Shown one piece after another: positions 15,726 through 25,071 of a stretch of DNA of 47,218 nt. Positions within the stretch are counted from its first letter, which is position 1. Each line of letters begins with the position of its first letter. A program made the translations under genes and the position numbers. Origin of the DNA: an uncultured Prochlorococcus sp. GTDB lineage: Bacteria; Cyanobacteriota; Cyanobacteriia; PCC-6307; Cyanobiaceae. The notes under the pieces were generated by a model. The model was not told where the DNA came from and ran no database searches. It saw only the letters and a list, made by a program, of their open reading frames with translations. Location of the stretch: NCBI GenBank assembly GCA_902587615.1, contig CACILY010000005.1, positions 1-47,218 of the forward strand, given 5' to 3'.

Positions 15726-16630
15726 CTTTTAAATTTCTAATTAATCGACAAGTTCGAGCAATATTAGTTTGTCTTTTTTTAATAGGGCTTTGTAGTTGCA
15801 AAAAAGATTCATACTCTGATTATCCACTCTCTTCTGAATTGGAAGAAGTAAAGCCCCTAGAAGGAGTTGCAGCATTAGGACAATTGTCTCCCAGAGGAGA
15901 AATACGAAGTCTGGCTTCTCCTGTATCTAGTTCTGGCGGGACTCCACGGGTATCAAAATTATTAATAAAAGAGGGCGATTTTGTAAAAAACGGTCAGGTA
16001 CTTGTTGTCTTTGAAAGTCAAAAAAGGATTCAGGCAGATTTAGCAAAAATCAAAGCAAGACTTGAGACTATTAACAAAAAGATCAATATGCAAAGCAAAG
16101 AAGTCTCAAGATATCAAGAAGCAGCAAATCAAGGTGCTTATCCACTTGTATTGTTAGAAGAAAAGCAAGATGAAGTAACAGATTTACAAAGTAGAAAGAA
16201 TGAGATTTTGGCTGAAATTCGTGTTTTGGAAGTTGATTTATTAGATAGTCAATTAATTAGCCCTATTGATGGTTTAGTTCTTCGCTTGCATACGCTTGTA
16301 GGAGAAAGAGAAGGTCCCGATGGTGTTCTGGATGTTGGTGCAGCTGAATTTATGGAAGCACTTGTCGAGGTGTATGAATCAGATATTTCACGTATAAAGA
16401 TTGGCCAGTCTGTTTCTTTGACTAGCGAAAACGGCGGCTTTAAAGGTACTTTGAATGGAGTTGTTGTAAGAATCAGTCCTCAAGTTAGACAACGAATGGT
16501 TTTGTCTACGGATCCAACTGGAGATGCTGATGCAAGGGTTGTAGAAGTACAAGTAAAACTAGATGACTCATCTGCTTCATCAGTTATTCGATTAACGGGT
16601 ATGAAAGTTATTGCCAGATTTATTCCATAG
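15707..16630 (+). CDS. devB: DevB-like membrane fusion (periplasmic adaptor) protein of an ABC exporter
   Basis: HlyD/DevB-type adaptor linking an inner-membrane ABC exporter to an outer-membrane channel. The N-terminus has a hydrophobic segment ending in IGLCSCKK; Cys31 (LCSC) could be a lipidated cysteine, or the segment may simply be an anchor. Biotinyl-lipoyl-like halves flank a coiled coil: PRVSKLLIKEGDFVKNGQ, the helical region ~110-175 (KARLETINKKINMQSKEV), and LISPIDGLVLRLHTLVGE. A beta-barrel follows (VEVYESDISRIKIGQSV). It starts 19 bases inside pcyA and its stop overlaps the devC start by one base, so the four genes form one operon. Confidence 0.88.
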   Translation: MSFHSLTFKFLINRQVRAILVCLFLIGLCSCKKDSYSDYPLSSELEEVKPLEGVAALGQLSPRGEIRSLASPVSSSGGTPRVSKLLIKEGDFVKNGQVLVVFESQKRIQADLAKIKARLETINKKINMQSKEVSRYQEAANQGAYPLVLLEEKQDEVTDLQSRKNEILAEIRVLEVDLLDSQLISPIDGLVLRLHTLVGEREGPDGVLDVGAAEFMEALVEVYESDISRIKIGQSVSLTSENGGFKGTLNGVVVRISPQVRQRMVLSTDPTGDADARVVEVQVKLDDSSASSVIRLTGMKVIARFIP

Positions 16631-17802
16631 TGGAAATATTTTTTTGGAAAGATCGAAAAATACCTCTTGCATGGTTATTACTTACAAGGCAACCTTTAAG
16701 GCTTTTTGTTGCACTTGCTGGAATTTGTTTCGCCGGAATTTTGATGTTTATGCAGTTGGGATTCCGTGATGGTTTGTTTGATACAAGTGTCACTGTGCAC
16801 AAATTATTTGATGCAGACATTGTTTTGATTAGTCCTCGCTCCAAGAGCTCAATAAGTATGAGTGGATTTCCGCGTAGGAGACTTGTACAGGTAATGGCTC
16901 ATCCCAATGTTGTAGGAACTACTCCAGTTAATTGGACTTTTCTTTTATGGCGTAATCCTGAGACACTATCAACAAGATCTATTTTGGCTCTAGGTTTTGA
17001 GCCGAATAATCCACTTTTAAATGATCAAAACTTTTCTACTAAAGCTAAGTTATTAACAAATCCTGGTCGAGTTTTATTTGATCAGCTTTCTAGGGATGAG
17101 TTTGGTCCGATAGCTAAATGGTTTAAGGAGGGGAAAACTGTTGAGACGGAAGTAGCAGGGAAAAGAGTTCGTGTTGCAGGAATGGTTAGTTTAGGCCCTT
17201 CTTTTGGTGCTGATGGAAATTTAATAACTAGCCGTGAAACTTTTCTAAAATTATTGCCAAGTAATCCTCAGGGGAGTATAGAAATTGGTCTCGTTAGAGT
17301 TTCTCCAGGTGCTGATGTACGAAAGATAAGTCAATCTTTACAAATTAGTCTTCCTAATGACGTTAAGGTTTTAACTAAAAAGGAATTTATTGAATTTGAA
17401 AAAAGTTATTGGAGAAATAGTACTTCTATAGGTTTTATTTTTACTTTAGGGGCAGCTATGGGGTTTATTGTTGGCTGTGTAATTGTTTATCAAATACTTT
17501 ATACAGATGTAAGTGATCATTTGGCTGAATATGCCACATTAATGGCTATGGGTTATAGGTTAAAAACCTTATTGGGTGTTGTAGCCCGTGAAGGAGTAAT
17601 GCTTTCAATAATGGGCTATGTACCCGCTTATATAGCTGGAGAAGGTCTTTATGCTTTGGTTAGGAATTCTACAAAATTACCTGTTGCAATGGATTTTGAA
17701 AGGGCTTTTATTGTCTTTTCACTGATTCTAATTATGTGCATGGGATCCTCTTTTATTGCTATGAAGCGATTGGTTGATGCTGATCCCGCGGAGATTTTTT
17801 AG
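16630..17802 (+). CDS. devC: DevC-like ABC exporter permease (FtsX/MacB type)
   Basis: 390 residues with the DevC layout: an N-terminal membrane helix (LRLFVALAGICFAGILMFMQ), a large periplasmic domain (~45-265), and three C-terminal helices (FIFTLGAAMGFIVGCVIVYQ; the GVMLSIMGYVPAYIAGE region; and FIVFSLILIMCMGSSFIAM). The family-typical GFRDGLFDTS follows the first helix, and the C-terminus ends in VDADPAEIF. GTG start overlapping the devB stop, and its own stop overlaps the devA start by one base. In Anabaena the homologous DevBCA exports heterocyst envelope glycolipid; a unicellular organism must use it for something else. Confidence 0.9.
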   Translation: MEIFFWKDRKIPLAWLLLTRQPLRLFVALAGICFAGILMFMQLGFRDGLFDTSVTVHKLFDADIVLISPRSKSSISMSGFPRRRLVQVMAHPNVVGTTPVNWTFLLWRNPETLSTRSILALGFEPNNPLLNDQNFSTKAKLLTNPGRVLFDQLSRDEFGPIAKWFKEGKTVETEVAGKRVRVAGMVSLGPSFGADGNLITSRETFLKLLPSNPQGSIEIGLVRVSPGADVRKISQSLQISLPNDVKVLTKKEFIEFEKSYWRNSTSIGFIFTLGAAMGFIVGCVIVYQILYTDVSDHLAEYATLMAMGYRLKTLLGVVAREGVMLSIMGYVPAYIAGEGLYALVRNSTKLPVAMDFERAFIVFSLILIMCMGSSFIAMKRLVDADPAEIF

Positions 17803-18539
17803 TGAATATTGTATCTTCACAAAATGATTATTATGGCAATTGCACTATTCAAGAAATAAAACCAACTGTCCAAATTAATTCTCTTTCTCATTGGTTTGGA
17901 CAACGAACAATGAGACGAAAAGTTCTTGAATCGATATCAATGCAAATTGCTCCAGGTGAAGTCATTCTTTTAACAGGACCCTCAGGATGTGGAAAGACTA
18001 CTTTACTTACGCTTATCGGAGCACTTAGAAAAGTTGAAAAGGGGGATCTTTTTGTATTTGGTAAACAATTAAATGGAGCGAATCGCCAAACCAGACAACT
18101 TCTAAGACGCAAAATTGGCATGATTTTTCAGGGACATAATCTTCTTAGATGTCTTACTGCTGAGCAAAACGTTCAGATGGGGGCAGATTTATTAAAAGAT
18201 CTGTCTTATCGTTCTCGCCGAAATCAGGCTAGAGAATGGTTAAGAGCTGTTGGATTGGATGATCATATGAATAAGTTTCCTCATGATCTTTCAGGGGGCC
18301 AAAAACAAAGAGTTGCAATAGCAAGGGCTCTTGCTGCTCGCCCAAAATTATTACTGGCTGATGAACCTACTTCCGCACTTGATAGCATTACTGGTAGAGA
18401 AATTGTTGATCTGCTTAAAAAATTAGCCCTTGAACAATCTTGTTCAGTATTGATGGTTACGCATGATCCACGAATTCTTGATATAGCAGATCGTCTCTTA
18501 AAAATGGAAGATGGTAAATTGATGTCCTCGATTCGGTAA
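17802..18539 (+). CDS. devA: DevA-like ABC exporter ATPase
   Basis: ATP-binding subunit of the DevBCA-type exporter. Walker A GPSGCGKT is at 59-66, the signature LSGGQKQR at 163-170, Walker B LLLADEP ends with Glu188, and the H-loop is in MVTHDPR. It belongs to the LolD/MacB subgroup (TSALDSITGRE). The first ~22 residues precede the usual family start; an internal start is possible, but the 1-base overlap with devC supports the GTG at 17802. This is the last gene of the pcyA-devBCA run; about 35 bases separate it from the small basic protein gene. Confidence 0.9.
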   Translation: MNIVSSQNDYYGNCTIQEIKPTVQINSLSHWFGQRTMRRKVLESISMQIAPGEVILLTGPSGCGKTTLLTLIGALRKVEKGDLFVFGKQLNGANRQTRQLLRRKIGMIFQGHNLLRCLTAEQNVQMGADLLKDLSYRSRRNQAREWLRAVGLDDHMNKFPHDLSGGQKQRVAIARALAARPKLLLADEPTSALDSITGREIVDLLKKLALEQSCSVLMVTHDPRILDIADRLLKMEDGKLMSSIR

Positions 18540-18574
18540 GTTAGTAATAGCTAATCTCAACTAAATCTAAAAGC

Positions 18575-18730
18575 ATGGCCAAGAGAAGAAACCTCAAAAA
18601 GGAAAAGCAAGAGCGAAATCGAGCATATGCTAGAAAATTTAAAAAGCGTAAACTACGTAATGATGGGCGAGGTGAAGGAGCTGGTAACGGTGTTACTGGA
18701 ACAGCTAACAATGGTGGGGCTGCAGATTAA
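18575..18730 (+). CDS. small highly basic protein, unknown function
   Basis: A 51-residue reading frame from ATG 18575 to TAA 18730. The first half is almost all Lys/Arg (MAKRRNLKKEKQERNR, then KFKKRKLRNDG); the second half is a flexible Gly/Asn/Thr-rich tail (GEGAGNGVTGTANNG). The sharp split between a basic helix and a neutral tail suggests an RNA- or ribosome-binding protein. I recall a similar small gene in marine picocyanobacteria but cannot verify it. The overlapping 64-codon frame at 18627-18821 has no such organisation and is considered a shadow. Confidence 0.65.
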   Translation: MAKRRNLKKEKQERNRAYARKFKKRKLRNDGRGEGAGNGVTGTANNGGAAD

Positions 18731-18811
18731 TAGATTCCTTATAGAATCTGATTGCTTACTAAACTTAGGTCAGATCAACTGTCTACACTTTCATGAAAGT
18801 AGCTTTCTAGA

Positions 18812-19744
18812 ATGTTTATAAGTGTCATAATTCCAACTTATAACCGTAAGCCGATTCTAGAGAAGTGTTTACGAGCTCTAGAAAAGCAGAGATTAATCCA
18901 ACCGATTGATAAATATGAAGTAGTTTTAGTTGACGATGGCTCAACTGATGGGACTCCTTTATGGATTAACCAAACCAAACAGCAATTCCCACATGTTCGA
19001 TTAATACAACAAGATCATGGGGGTCCAGCTGCTGCGCGTAATTGTGGTGTCAAAGCTAGTTTAGGAGATTTAATTATATTTATAGATAGTGATCTTGTCG
19101 TTACAGAGAGTTTTTTAATTAGCCATGTTCGAGCCATTACTAAATTTTGGCACCGTAGAAATGATCGACGATGCTTTACTTACGGATCAGTTATAAATAC
19201 AGCTAATTTTGAAAATCCAACTTCTGAATCTCATAAATTACAGGACAATTCATGGGCTTATTTTGCTACAGGGAATGTAGCTATCGATAAGCAAGTCCTT
19301 CTTCAATCTGGACTTTTCGATACATCTTTTTATTTATATGGATGGGAAGATTTGGAGCTAGGAGAACGTTTAAGAAATATGGGAGTTAAACTTATAAAAT
19401 GTCCTAAAGCTGTTGGTTACCATTGGCATCCCCCCCTAAACATTGAACAAATACCTGATCTGATAAGAGTAGAAAAAGAAAGAGCTAAAATGGGCTTGGT
19501 TTTTTATAGAAAACATCCAACTCTTAGAGTTAGATTCATAATTCAATATACATTTTTACATCGCACCCTTTGGGAACTTTTGACATTGGGGGGCTTGTTA
19601 AATGAAAAAACACTGAGACCCTTATTCGCATTTTTAATCCGACGAGGTCACTCTGGATTGGCAATGGAGGTTCTTCGAATACCTTTAAATTTGATAGGTG
19701 TGAGAGCAATTTATAGAGAAGCTAGGTTAATTGCTCTTGGTTGA
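18812..19744 (+). CDS. family 2 glycosyltransferase
   Basis: GT-A fold transferase using a nucleotide-sugar donor. The N-terminal SVIIPTYNR, the nucleotide-binding DDGSTDG at 41-47, GPAAARNCGV, the metal-binding DSD at 92-94 and the acceptor-side WEDLELGERL with the probable catalytic acids are all present. There are no clear membrane spans apart from a weak hydrophobic stretch near the C-terminus. Donor and acceptor are unknown; a cell-surface polysaccharide or lipid is likely. The gene follows the small basic protein and is about 144 bases ahead of rpsB. A second start is not obvious. Confidence 0.88.
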   Translation: MFISVIIPTYNRKPILEKCLRALEKQRLIQPIDKYEVVLVDDGSTDGTPLWINQTKQQFPHVRLIQQDHGGPAAARNCGVKASLGDLIIFIDSDLVVTESFLISHVRAITKFWHRRNDRRCFTYGSVINTANFENPTSESHKLQDNSWAYFATGNVAIDKQVLLQSGLFDTSFYLYGWEDLELGERLRNMGVKLIKCPKAVGYHWHPPLNIEQIPDLIRVEKERAKMGLVFYRKHPTLRVRFIIQYTFLHRTLWELLTLGGLLNEKTLRPLFAFLIRRGHSGLAMEVLRIPLNLIGVRAIYREARLIALG

Positions 19745-19794
19745 GCAGATTTTTTGATAAATTGGTTGAGTACACAACAACCGCACACCTGATC

Positions 19795-19878
19795 GTTTCG
19801 GGTGATGATTGATTAACTTAAAAATCTTTGTGATTTTTATCTCATTTCATCCCTGTCAGGTGGAGGCCAACCCGAAAC
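19795..19878 (+). promoter_or_regulatory. candidate structured leader of rpsB
   Basis: GTTTCGGGT (19795-19803) pairs perfectly with ACCCGAAAC (19870-19878), enclosing 66 bases and ending 10 bases before the rpsB ATG. The purine-rich GGTGGAGG, a possible ribosome-binding site, lies just inside the 3' arm. A long-range stem so close to the start would suit feedback control by ribosomal protein S2, known in principle from other bacteria. The pairing is visible; its use is inferred. Confidence 0.4.
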
Positions 19879-19888
19879 CCTAAAAAAC

Positions 19889-20608
19889 ATGGCTGTAGTT
19901 TCTCTTTCAGAGATGATGGAAGCTGGTGCGCATTTCGGCCACCAGACAAGGAGATGGAATCCCAAGATGTCTCGCTATATTTATTGCGCGAGAAATGGTA
20001 TCCACATAATCGACCTGGTTAAAACTGCTGTTTGTATGAATAGTGCCTATAAATGGACCAGATCAGCTGCAAGAGGAGGTAAAAGATTTCTTTTTGTAGG
20101 TACTAAAAAGCAAGCCTCTGAGGTAATTGCTCAAGAAGCCTCTAGATGCGGTGCTTCTTATGTCAATCAAAGATGGTTGGGTGGCATGCTTACCAACTGG
20201 ACAACAATGAAGGCCCGTATCGATCGATTGAAAGATCTCGAGAGAATGGAATCTAGTGGTGCTATAGCAATGAGACCTAAGAAAGAAGCTGCTGTTCTTC
20301 GTCGTGAACTGGAAAGACTTCAAAAATATCTTGGAGGTCTAAAAGGAATGAAGCGTCTGCCTGATGTTGTTATTTTAGTTGATCAGAGACGTGAAACTAA
20401 CGCTGTTCTCGAAGCAAGGAAGTTAGATATCCCTTTGATTTCCATGCTTGATACTAATTGTGATCCTGATCTTTGTGAGGTCCCGATTCCTTGTAATGAT
20501 GATGCGGTTCGTTCAGTTCAACTTATTCTAGGGAGGTTGGCTGATGCCATTAATGAGGGTCGTCACGGATCTAATGATCAAAGAAACCAAGATAGCAACA
20601 AGCGATAA
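19889..20608 (+). CDS. rpsB: 30S ribosomal protein S2
   Basis: Component of the small subunit, assembled late with S1. The N-terminal [31 protein letters not shown], the [11 protein letters not shown] block and [12 protein letters not shown] are invariant S2 features, and the C-terminus ends in a short basic tail. 239 residues is typical for picocyanobacteria. The conserved rpsB-tsf order follows, with 82 bases between the genes that include a weak 5-bp hairpin (TAGGC/GCCTA, 20653-20667), possibly adjusting the ratio of S2 to EF-Ts. Confidence 0.98.
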   Translation: MAVVSLSEMMEAGAHFGHQTRRWNPKMSRYIYCARNGIHIIDLVKTAVCMNSAYKWTRSAARGGKRFLFVGTKKQASEVIAQEASRCGASYVNQRWLGGMLTNWTTMKARIDRLKDLERMESSGAIAMRPKKEAAVLRRELERLQKYLGGLKGMKRLPDVVILVDQRRETNAVLEARKLDIPLISMLDTNCDPDLCEVPIPCNDDAVRSVQLILGRLADAINEGRHGSNDQRNQDSNKR

Positions 20609-20690
20609 CTATCTTATAAAATTATTTGTAATTTCTAGCCAGCCCTTTTAATTAGGCGCTTGGCCTATTCCACCAATCTCACTAATCAAA

Positions 20691-21347
20691 ATGTCGGCAA
20701 TAACAGCCAAACTCGTTAAAGAACTGCGTGACAAAACCGGCGCAGGAATGATGGATTGTAAGAAGGCTCTTGGAGAAACCTCTGGTGATCTTGAAAAAGC
20801 AATCGAATGGTTGAGGCAAAAGGGAATTGCAAGTGCAGAAAAGAAATCAGGAAGAATTGCTGCTGAAGGTGCAATAGGTAGTTACATTCATACAGGGGCA
20901 AGAGTAGGAGTACTTTTAGAGGTGAATTGCGAAACAGATTTTGTTGCTAGAGGTGAGCTCTTTCAAGGACTATTACGAGACCTCGCTATGCAGATTGCGG
21001 CTTGTCCAAATGTCGAATATGTATCTGTTGATCAAATACCTAAAGAAATTGCAGATAAAGAAAAATCTATAGAAATGGGTAGAGATGATCTCGCTGGTAA
21101 GCCAGATCAAATCAAGGCAAAGATAGTTGAAGGAAGAATTGGTAAACGATTAAAAGAATTAGCGTTACTTGAACAACCCTTTATTCGAGATAGCTCCAAC
21201 ACAGTAGAAGAGCTTGTTAAAGAAGTTGCAGGTCAAATAGGAGAGAATATACAAGTGAGACGATTTACTCGTTATACTCTTGGCGAAGGAATTGAAGTCG
21301 AAGAATCTGACTTTGCCGCTGAAGTTGCATCTATGAAAGCTTCTTGA
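20691..21347 (+). CDS. tsf: translation elongation factor Ts
   Basis: Guanine-nucleotide exchange factor for EF-Tu. The N-terminal UBA-like domain with [16 protein letters not shown] and [13 protein letters not shown] is diagnostic, followed by the core [12 protein letters not shown]. With 218 residues it is the short cyanobacterial form with a reduced dimerisation region. It follows rpsB, the near-universal order, and its stop codon overlaps the TTG start of the next, unknown gene by 4 bases. Confidence 0.98.
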   Translation: MSAITAKLVKELRDKTGAGMMDCKKALGETSGDLEKAIEWLRQKGIASAEKKSGRIAAEGAIGSYIHTGARVGVLLEVNCETDFVARGELFQGLLRDLAMQIAACPNVEYVSVDQIPKEIADKEKSIEMGRDDLAGKPDQIKAKIVEGRIGKRLKELALLEQPFIRDSSNTVEELVKEVAGQIGENIQVRRFTRYTLGEGIEVEESDFAAEVASMKAS

Positions 21348-22579
21348 TTTTGCCCTCACAAAATAATCAAACAACAAAATATGAACCAAACGAGCAACTT
21401 GAATACTTGCGACTGCAATGCAATTCATTAAAGAAAGATCTTTATAAAACTAATGCTTTATATTTGAATTTAACAAGAGATATTCTGCCTAATTCAATTA
21501 GACATGCAGTTTTTTTATTGATAACTGATAATAGTGAGTATCAATTAAATTTCTCTTCTCCAGAATCAAGGAAAATATGTTTTGAGAAAATTGATAAGAT
21601 AGCTTCTAAATATAACTCTTTCTTAACTATAGAGCATTTAATGAATATAGCTGAAGAGATAGAGAAAGAAAAACAAGAAGATCAGTTAAATAAAAACAAG
21701 GAATTCCTATCTGATAAAGTTCAATCGTCAGAAAATAAATCGTCAAAGTTAGATTTAACCAATATAGATTCTATAGATTTAAGTTCGAAGCCACCAATTG
21801 AAAATACTAAGTTGATCTATCAAAACTTCAAAGGCAAGATTTTATCTTCTTCGGATGATTTGAATTTCGAACTGCTAAATAAACAAGAAAACATCTCCAA
21901 TAATGCGGAGAATGATAATAGTAATTTAGGCTTCAAAAGCATTCAAGACCAGCATAGCAATAATTTACCTCATAATAAAAATGAAGGTATAACAGTCTTC
22001 AAAAAATTACTGATGATGGCCGGTGATATTATTAATAAAGAAAAAACATCTGAAGATAATCAGGAATCTCCTTACTTAAATAATAAATCACAACAAGAAG
22101 AACATGATTCTGCTGATATTTTTTTACCTGAAACCCCAATTGAACTCTACTATTGGATGAACTCAATAGAAATCGCTTTTGACAGGATTCTTCGTGATTT
22201 ATCTAATTCTATAAATATTGAATTATTGCGTTCAGGTTTAATTAATAACCTTATGCCAGTTAAGCTTTTAGATGCTGCTATCTCTGGTGAATTGGACTCT
22301 GAAGATTCTCATTCAAATCTCCTTAAATTGAAAGTTCCTTTAGGAAATTCCAGTCCAAACGAGAATATGCATATGTCATGTCTTCTTGTTAGAGCAACTG
22401 ACTTGGAATTTGATAATCCTAGACTGAAGAAATATAAGTCTTATTTAATACAACGTCGTAATCTCTTAGTCACAATGGTTAAGAAGCAACGCCATTGGCA
22501 GAATCGTTCATTGGCTAACGAGGTAAATCAACAATGGTTGAAAACCCCTCTAGGGAAAACAAAGACAGATTCCCTTTAA
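21344..22579 (+). CDS. unknown protein between tsf and recG, low-complexity centre
   Basis: 411 residues beginning at a TTG that overlaps the tsf stop. Three regions are visible. Residues ~1-100 are a helical domain ([20 protein letters not shown]). Residues ~105-260 are low-complexity, rich in Asn, Ser, Glu and Lys, with no predicted fold. Residues ~265-400 are a second folded, helical domain ([20 protein letters not shown] and [20 protein letters not shown]). No enzyme motif, signal peptide or membrane segment is seen. The folded ends and the tight coupling argue for a real gene. It overlaps recG by 46 bases in another frame, so the product may work with RecG or simply share its transcript. 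Confidence 0.65.
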   Translation: MILPSQNNQTTKYEPNEQLEYLRLQCNSLKKDLYKTNALYLNLTRDILPNSIRHAVFLLITDNSEYQLNFSSPESRKICFEKIDKIASKYNSFLTIEHLMNIAEEIEKEKQEDQLNKNKEFLSDKVQSSENKSSKLDLTNIDSIDLSSKPPIENTKLIYQNFKGKILSSSDDLNFELLNKQENISNNAENDNSNLGFKSIQDQHSNNLPHNKNEGITVFKKLLMMAGDIINKEKTSEDNQESPYLNNKSQQEEHDSADIFLPETPIELYYWMNSIEIAFDRILRDLSNSINIELLRSGLINNLMPVKLLDAAISGELDSEDSHSNLLKLKVPLGNSSPNENMHMSCLLVRATDLEFDNPRLKKYKSYLIQRRNLLVTMVKKQRHWQNRSLANEVNQQWLKTPLGKTKTDSL

Positions 22580-25071
22580 GTCTCACCGTTGAACAAGTTC
22601 AATCTTTTCAACACTGGTTACGCGTTTTGCAAAAGGCTTTAACGTTAGAAGTAGAGTCTGGCTTTAATAATCTACAAGGGCGTCATGAATTATTCCATTC
22701 ATTTATCTCAAAACAACTTTTACTTTCTCCCTTTTCCCTTTCCGGCGAAAACCATTACAGAATTAAGAAATTTTCTCAAAAATTTAATGAATACCCACAA
22801 ACCTCTCTTGGTGAAAATCGTCGTTTAGTTATTGATACCCGAAAGTTTTTATATGAATTAAGTAAACAATATTCAGAAGATCCTATTGCCCATAAAATTA
22901 GATTAAAAACTTATCAACTTAACGTCTCTAATCGAGTAGCTATCAAACCGTCAGATAAACTACTAACTCTGAATACACCCGTATCAGAAATTAAAGGAAT
23001 AGGACTAAAACTTGCAGAGAGGCTTTCTGCATTAGGTATTCTTGTGGCAGGTGATCTATTAACCTATTACCCGAGAGATTATGTAGATTACTCTAATCTC
23101 ATTAATATTAATTCTTTAGAGGTTGGTGAAGCAGCAACAATTGTTGGAACTGTACGACGAACTAGTGCTTTTACCAGTCCTAAAAATCCTAACTTATCAA
23201 TACTAGAGTTATACCTTCAAGATAAAACTGGAAGGATTAAAATTACCAAATTTTTTGCTGGACGTCGATTTAGTAATATGTCCTATCTAAAATCTCAACA
23301 AAGTTTATATCCGTCAGGGTCTACTGTTGCAATAAGTGGATTGGTTAAAGAAGGTGTGTATGGGAAGAGTGTCTCTGATCCTATTATTGAAGTTATAGAA
23401 AATACAAATTCTCAATTGAAGTCCAAGTGTATAGGACGTCTACTACCTGTTTACTCTCTAACTGATGGTATTAACTCAAATAGATTTCGTGATTTTATTG
23501 AGATCGTCTTACCATTAAATAAAAGTTTTGTAGAGCCTTTGCCTTCTTCGATTCTGGAAACACTTCCATTTCCAGTAAAGAGTCAGGCGATTCATGATAT
23601 TCATTTTCCTTCCGATAAACAATCATTAGATAAGGCAAGAAGAAGGTTGGTTTTTGATGAATTTTTTATTTTTCAATTGAGTCTACTTTTTAAAAAGGCT
23701 CAGTTGAAAAATAAGATTGCTCCAACTTTAGATACTTCCCTAATTCAAGAAAGTTTATGTAGATCTTTTCTTGAATTATTACCTTTTTCTCTTACGAAGG
23801 CTCAGCAACGAGTTCTGTCTGAAATTGAGTCTGACCTCAAAAAATCGAAACCAATGGCTAGGCTTGTACAAGGTGATGTTGGCAGTGGTAAGACTGTAAT
23901 TGCGATTGCTTCGCTTCTAAGTGCTGTTCAAGCTGGATGGCAAGGAGCCTTGATGGCTCCAACGGAAGTTCTGGCTGAGCAACATTATCGGTCTCTATGC
24001 AAATGGCTACCTCAATTGAATGTCACAGTTGAGTTGTTAACTGGGTCGTCAAGCCGTAGTCATCGTAGAAGAATACTTGATGATCTTATTAATGGTTCAT
24101 TAAAAATATTAGTTGGTACCCATGCTCTAATAGAGGCACCTGTTTCGTTTTCTCGTTTGGGACTAGTCGTTGTTGATGAGCAACATCGATTTGGTGTTCG
24201 CCAACGTAATCTTCTTCTTGATAAGGGTATTCAACCTCATTTGTTAACAATGACTGCTACTCCTATTCCGCGAACCCTTGCACTATCTCTCTACGGAGAT
24301 TTAGATGTGAGTCAAATTGATGAGATGCCACCTGGTCGTGCCACTATTAATACTCAGTTAATTTCTAGGTCCTGTATCGAGGATGCTTACCAGTTAATTA
24401 GAGAGGTTACTTCCTTAGGCCAACAAGCTTATGTTGTTTTGCCTTTGGTGGAAGAGTCTGAAAAACTTGAATTGAGCTCAGCAAAAAAAGTATATAAAGA
24501 GTTTTCTCTTGATATTTTTCCAGAATTGAAAGTAGGTTTATTGCATGGACGAATGACGGGGATAGAGAAGCAATCTGTTATTCAGAAATTTCGTTCTATT
24601 GAATTCAATATTCTTGTATCAACTACTGTTATAGAAGTTGGAGTTGATGTCCCTAACGCGACTGTAATGCTGATAGATAATGCCGAACGTTTTGGTCTGG
24701 CTCAACTACATCAATTACGTGGACGTGTCGGCCGTGGTATATCTCAATCTCATTGTTTGCTTATTTATGATGGTAATAATAGTCAATCAAAACAAAGGTT
24801 GAATGTACTCGCTCAATCCAATGATGGATTTGAAATTTCAGAAATTGACTTACGTTTACGAGGACCAGGACAAGTTCTTGGTACTAGACAGTCTGGTCTT
24901 CCTGATTTTGCCTTGGCTAACTTGATTGATGATACTGAGATACTTGAACTTGCAAGGAAAAAAGCTTTACAAGTTTTAGAGGAGGATCCTGAGTTAATAA
25001 ATTACTCTAATTTGAGAAAATTAGTTGAAGCTCATAGGAAAAGTATTACTCTTAACTCTCATTTGAATTGA
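22534..25071 (+). CDS. recG: ATP-dependent DNA helicase RecG
   Basis: Branch-migrating helicase that regresses stalled forks and processes Holliday junctions and R-loops. Domains in order: an N-terminal helical extension (~1-145) as in long RecGs, the wedge/OB domain (SEIKGIGLKLAERL, then GTVRRTSAF) to ~300, helicase core with Walker A GDVGSGKT at 447-454 and DEQH at 548-551, LTMTATPIPRTLALS, and the C-terminal QLHQLRGRVGRG and LRLRGPGQVLGTRQSG motifs. At 845 residues it is longer than the E. coli protein because of the extension. It overlaps its upstream neighbour by 46 bases and shares TGATG with the dipeptidase gene downstream. Confidence 0.96.
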   Translation: MVENPSRENKDRFPLSLTVEQVQSFQHWLRVLQKALTLEVESGFNNLQGRHELFHSFISKQLLLSPFSLSGENHYRIKKFSQKFNEYPQTSLGENRRLVIDTRKFLYELSKQYSEDPIAHKIRLKTYQLNVSNRVAIKPSDKLLTLNTPVSEIKGIGLKLAERLSALGILVAGDLLTYYPRDYVDYSNLININSLEVGEAATIVGTVRRTSAFTSPKNPNLSILELYLQDKTGRIKITKFFAGRRFSNMSYLKSQQSLYPSGSTVAISGLVKEGVYGKSVSDPIIEVIENTNSQLKSKCIGRLLPVYSLTDGINSNRFRDFIEIVLPLNKSFVEPLPSSILETLPFPVKSQAIHDIHFPSDKQSLDKARRRLVFDEFFIFQLSLLFKKAQLKNKIAPTLDTSLIQESLCRSFLELLPFSLTKAQQRVLSEIESDLKKSKPMARLVQGDVGSGKTVIAIASLLSAVQAGWQGALMAPTEVLAEQHYRSLCKWLPQLNVTVELLTGSSSRSHRRRILDDLINGSLKILVGTHALIEAPVSFSRLGLVVVDEQHRFGVRQRNLLLDKGIQPHLLTMTATPIPRTLALSLYGDLDVSQIDEMPPGRATINTQLISRSCIEDAYQLIREVTSLGQQAYVVLPLVEESEKLELSSAKKVYKEFSLDIFPELKVGLLHGRMTGIEKQSVIQKFRSIEFNILVSTTVIEVGVDVPNATVMLIDNAERFGLAQLHQLRGRVGRGISQSHCLLIYDGNNSQSKQRLNVLAQSNDGFEISEIDLRLRGPGQVLGTRQSGLPDFALANLIDDTEILELARKKALQVLEEDPELINYSNLRKLVEAHRKSITLNSHLN

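Noticed and set aside
18627-18821. 64-codon frame overlapping the small basic gene
   Set aside because: The 18575-18730 frame has a much clearer protein-like composition and a good start; this is its shadow plus spacer.
20653-20667. TAGGC/GCCTA hairpin between rpsB and tsf
   Set aside because: Only five pairs; mentioned with rpsB but not called as an attenuator.
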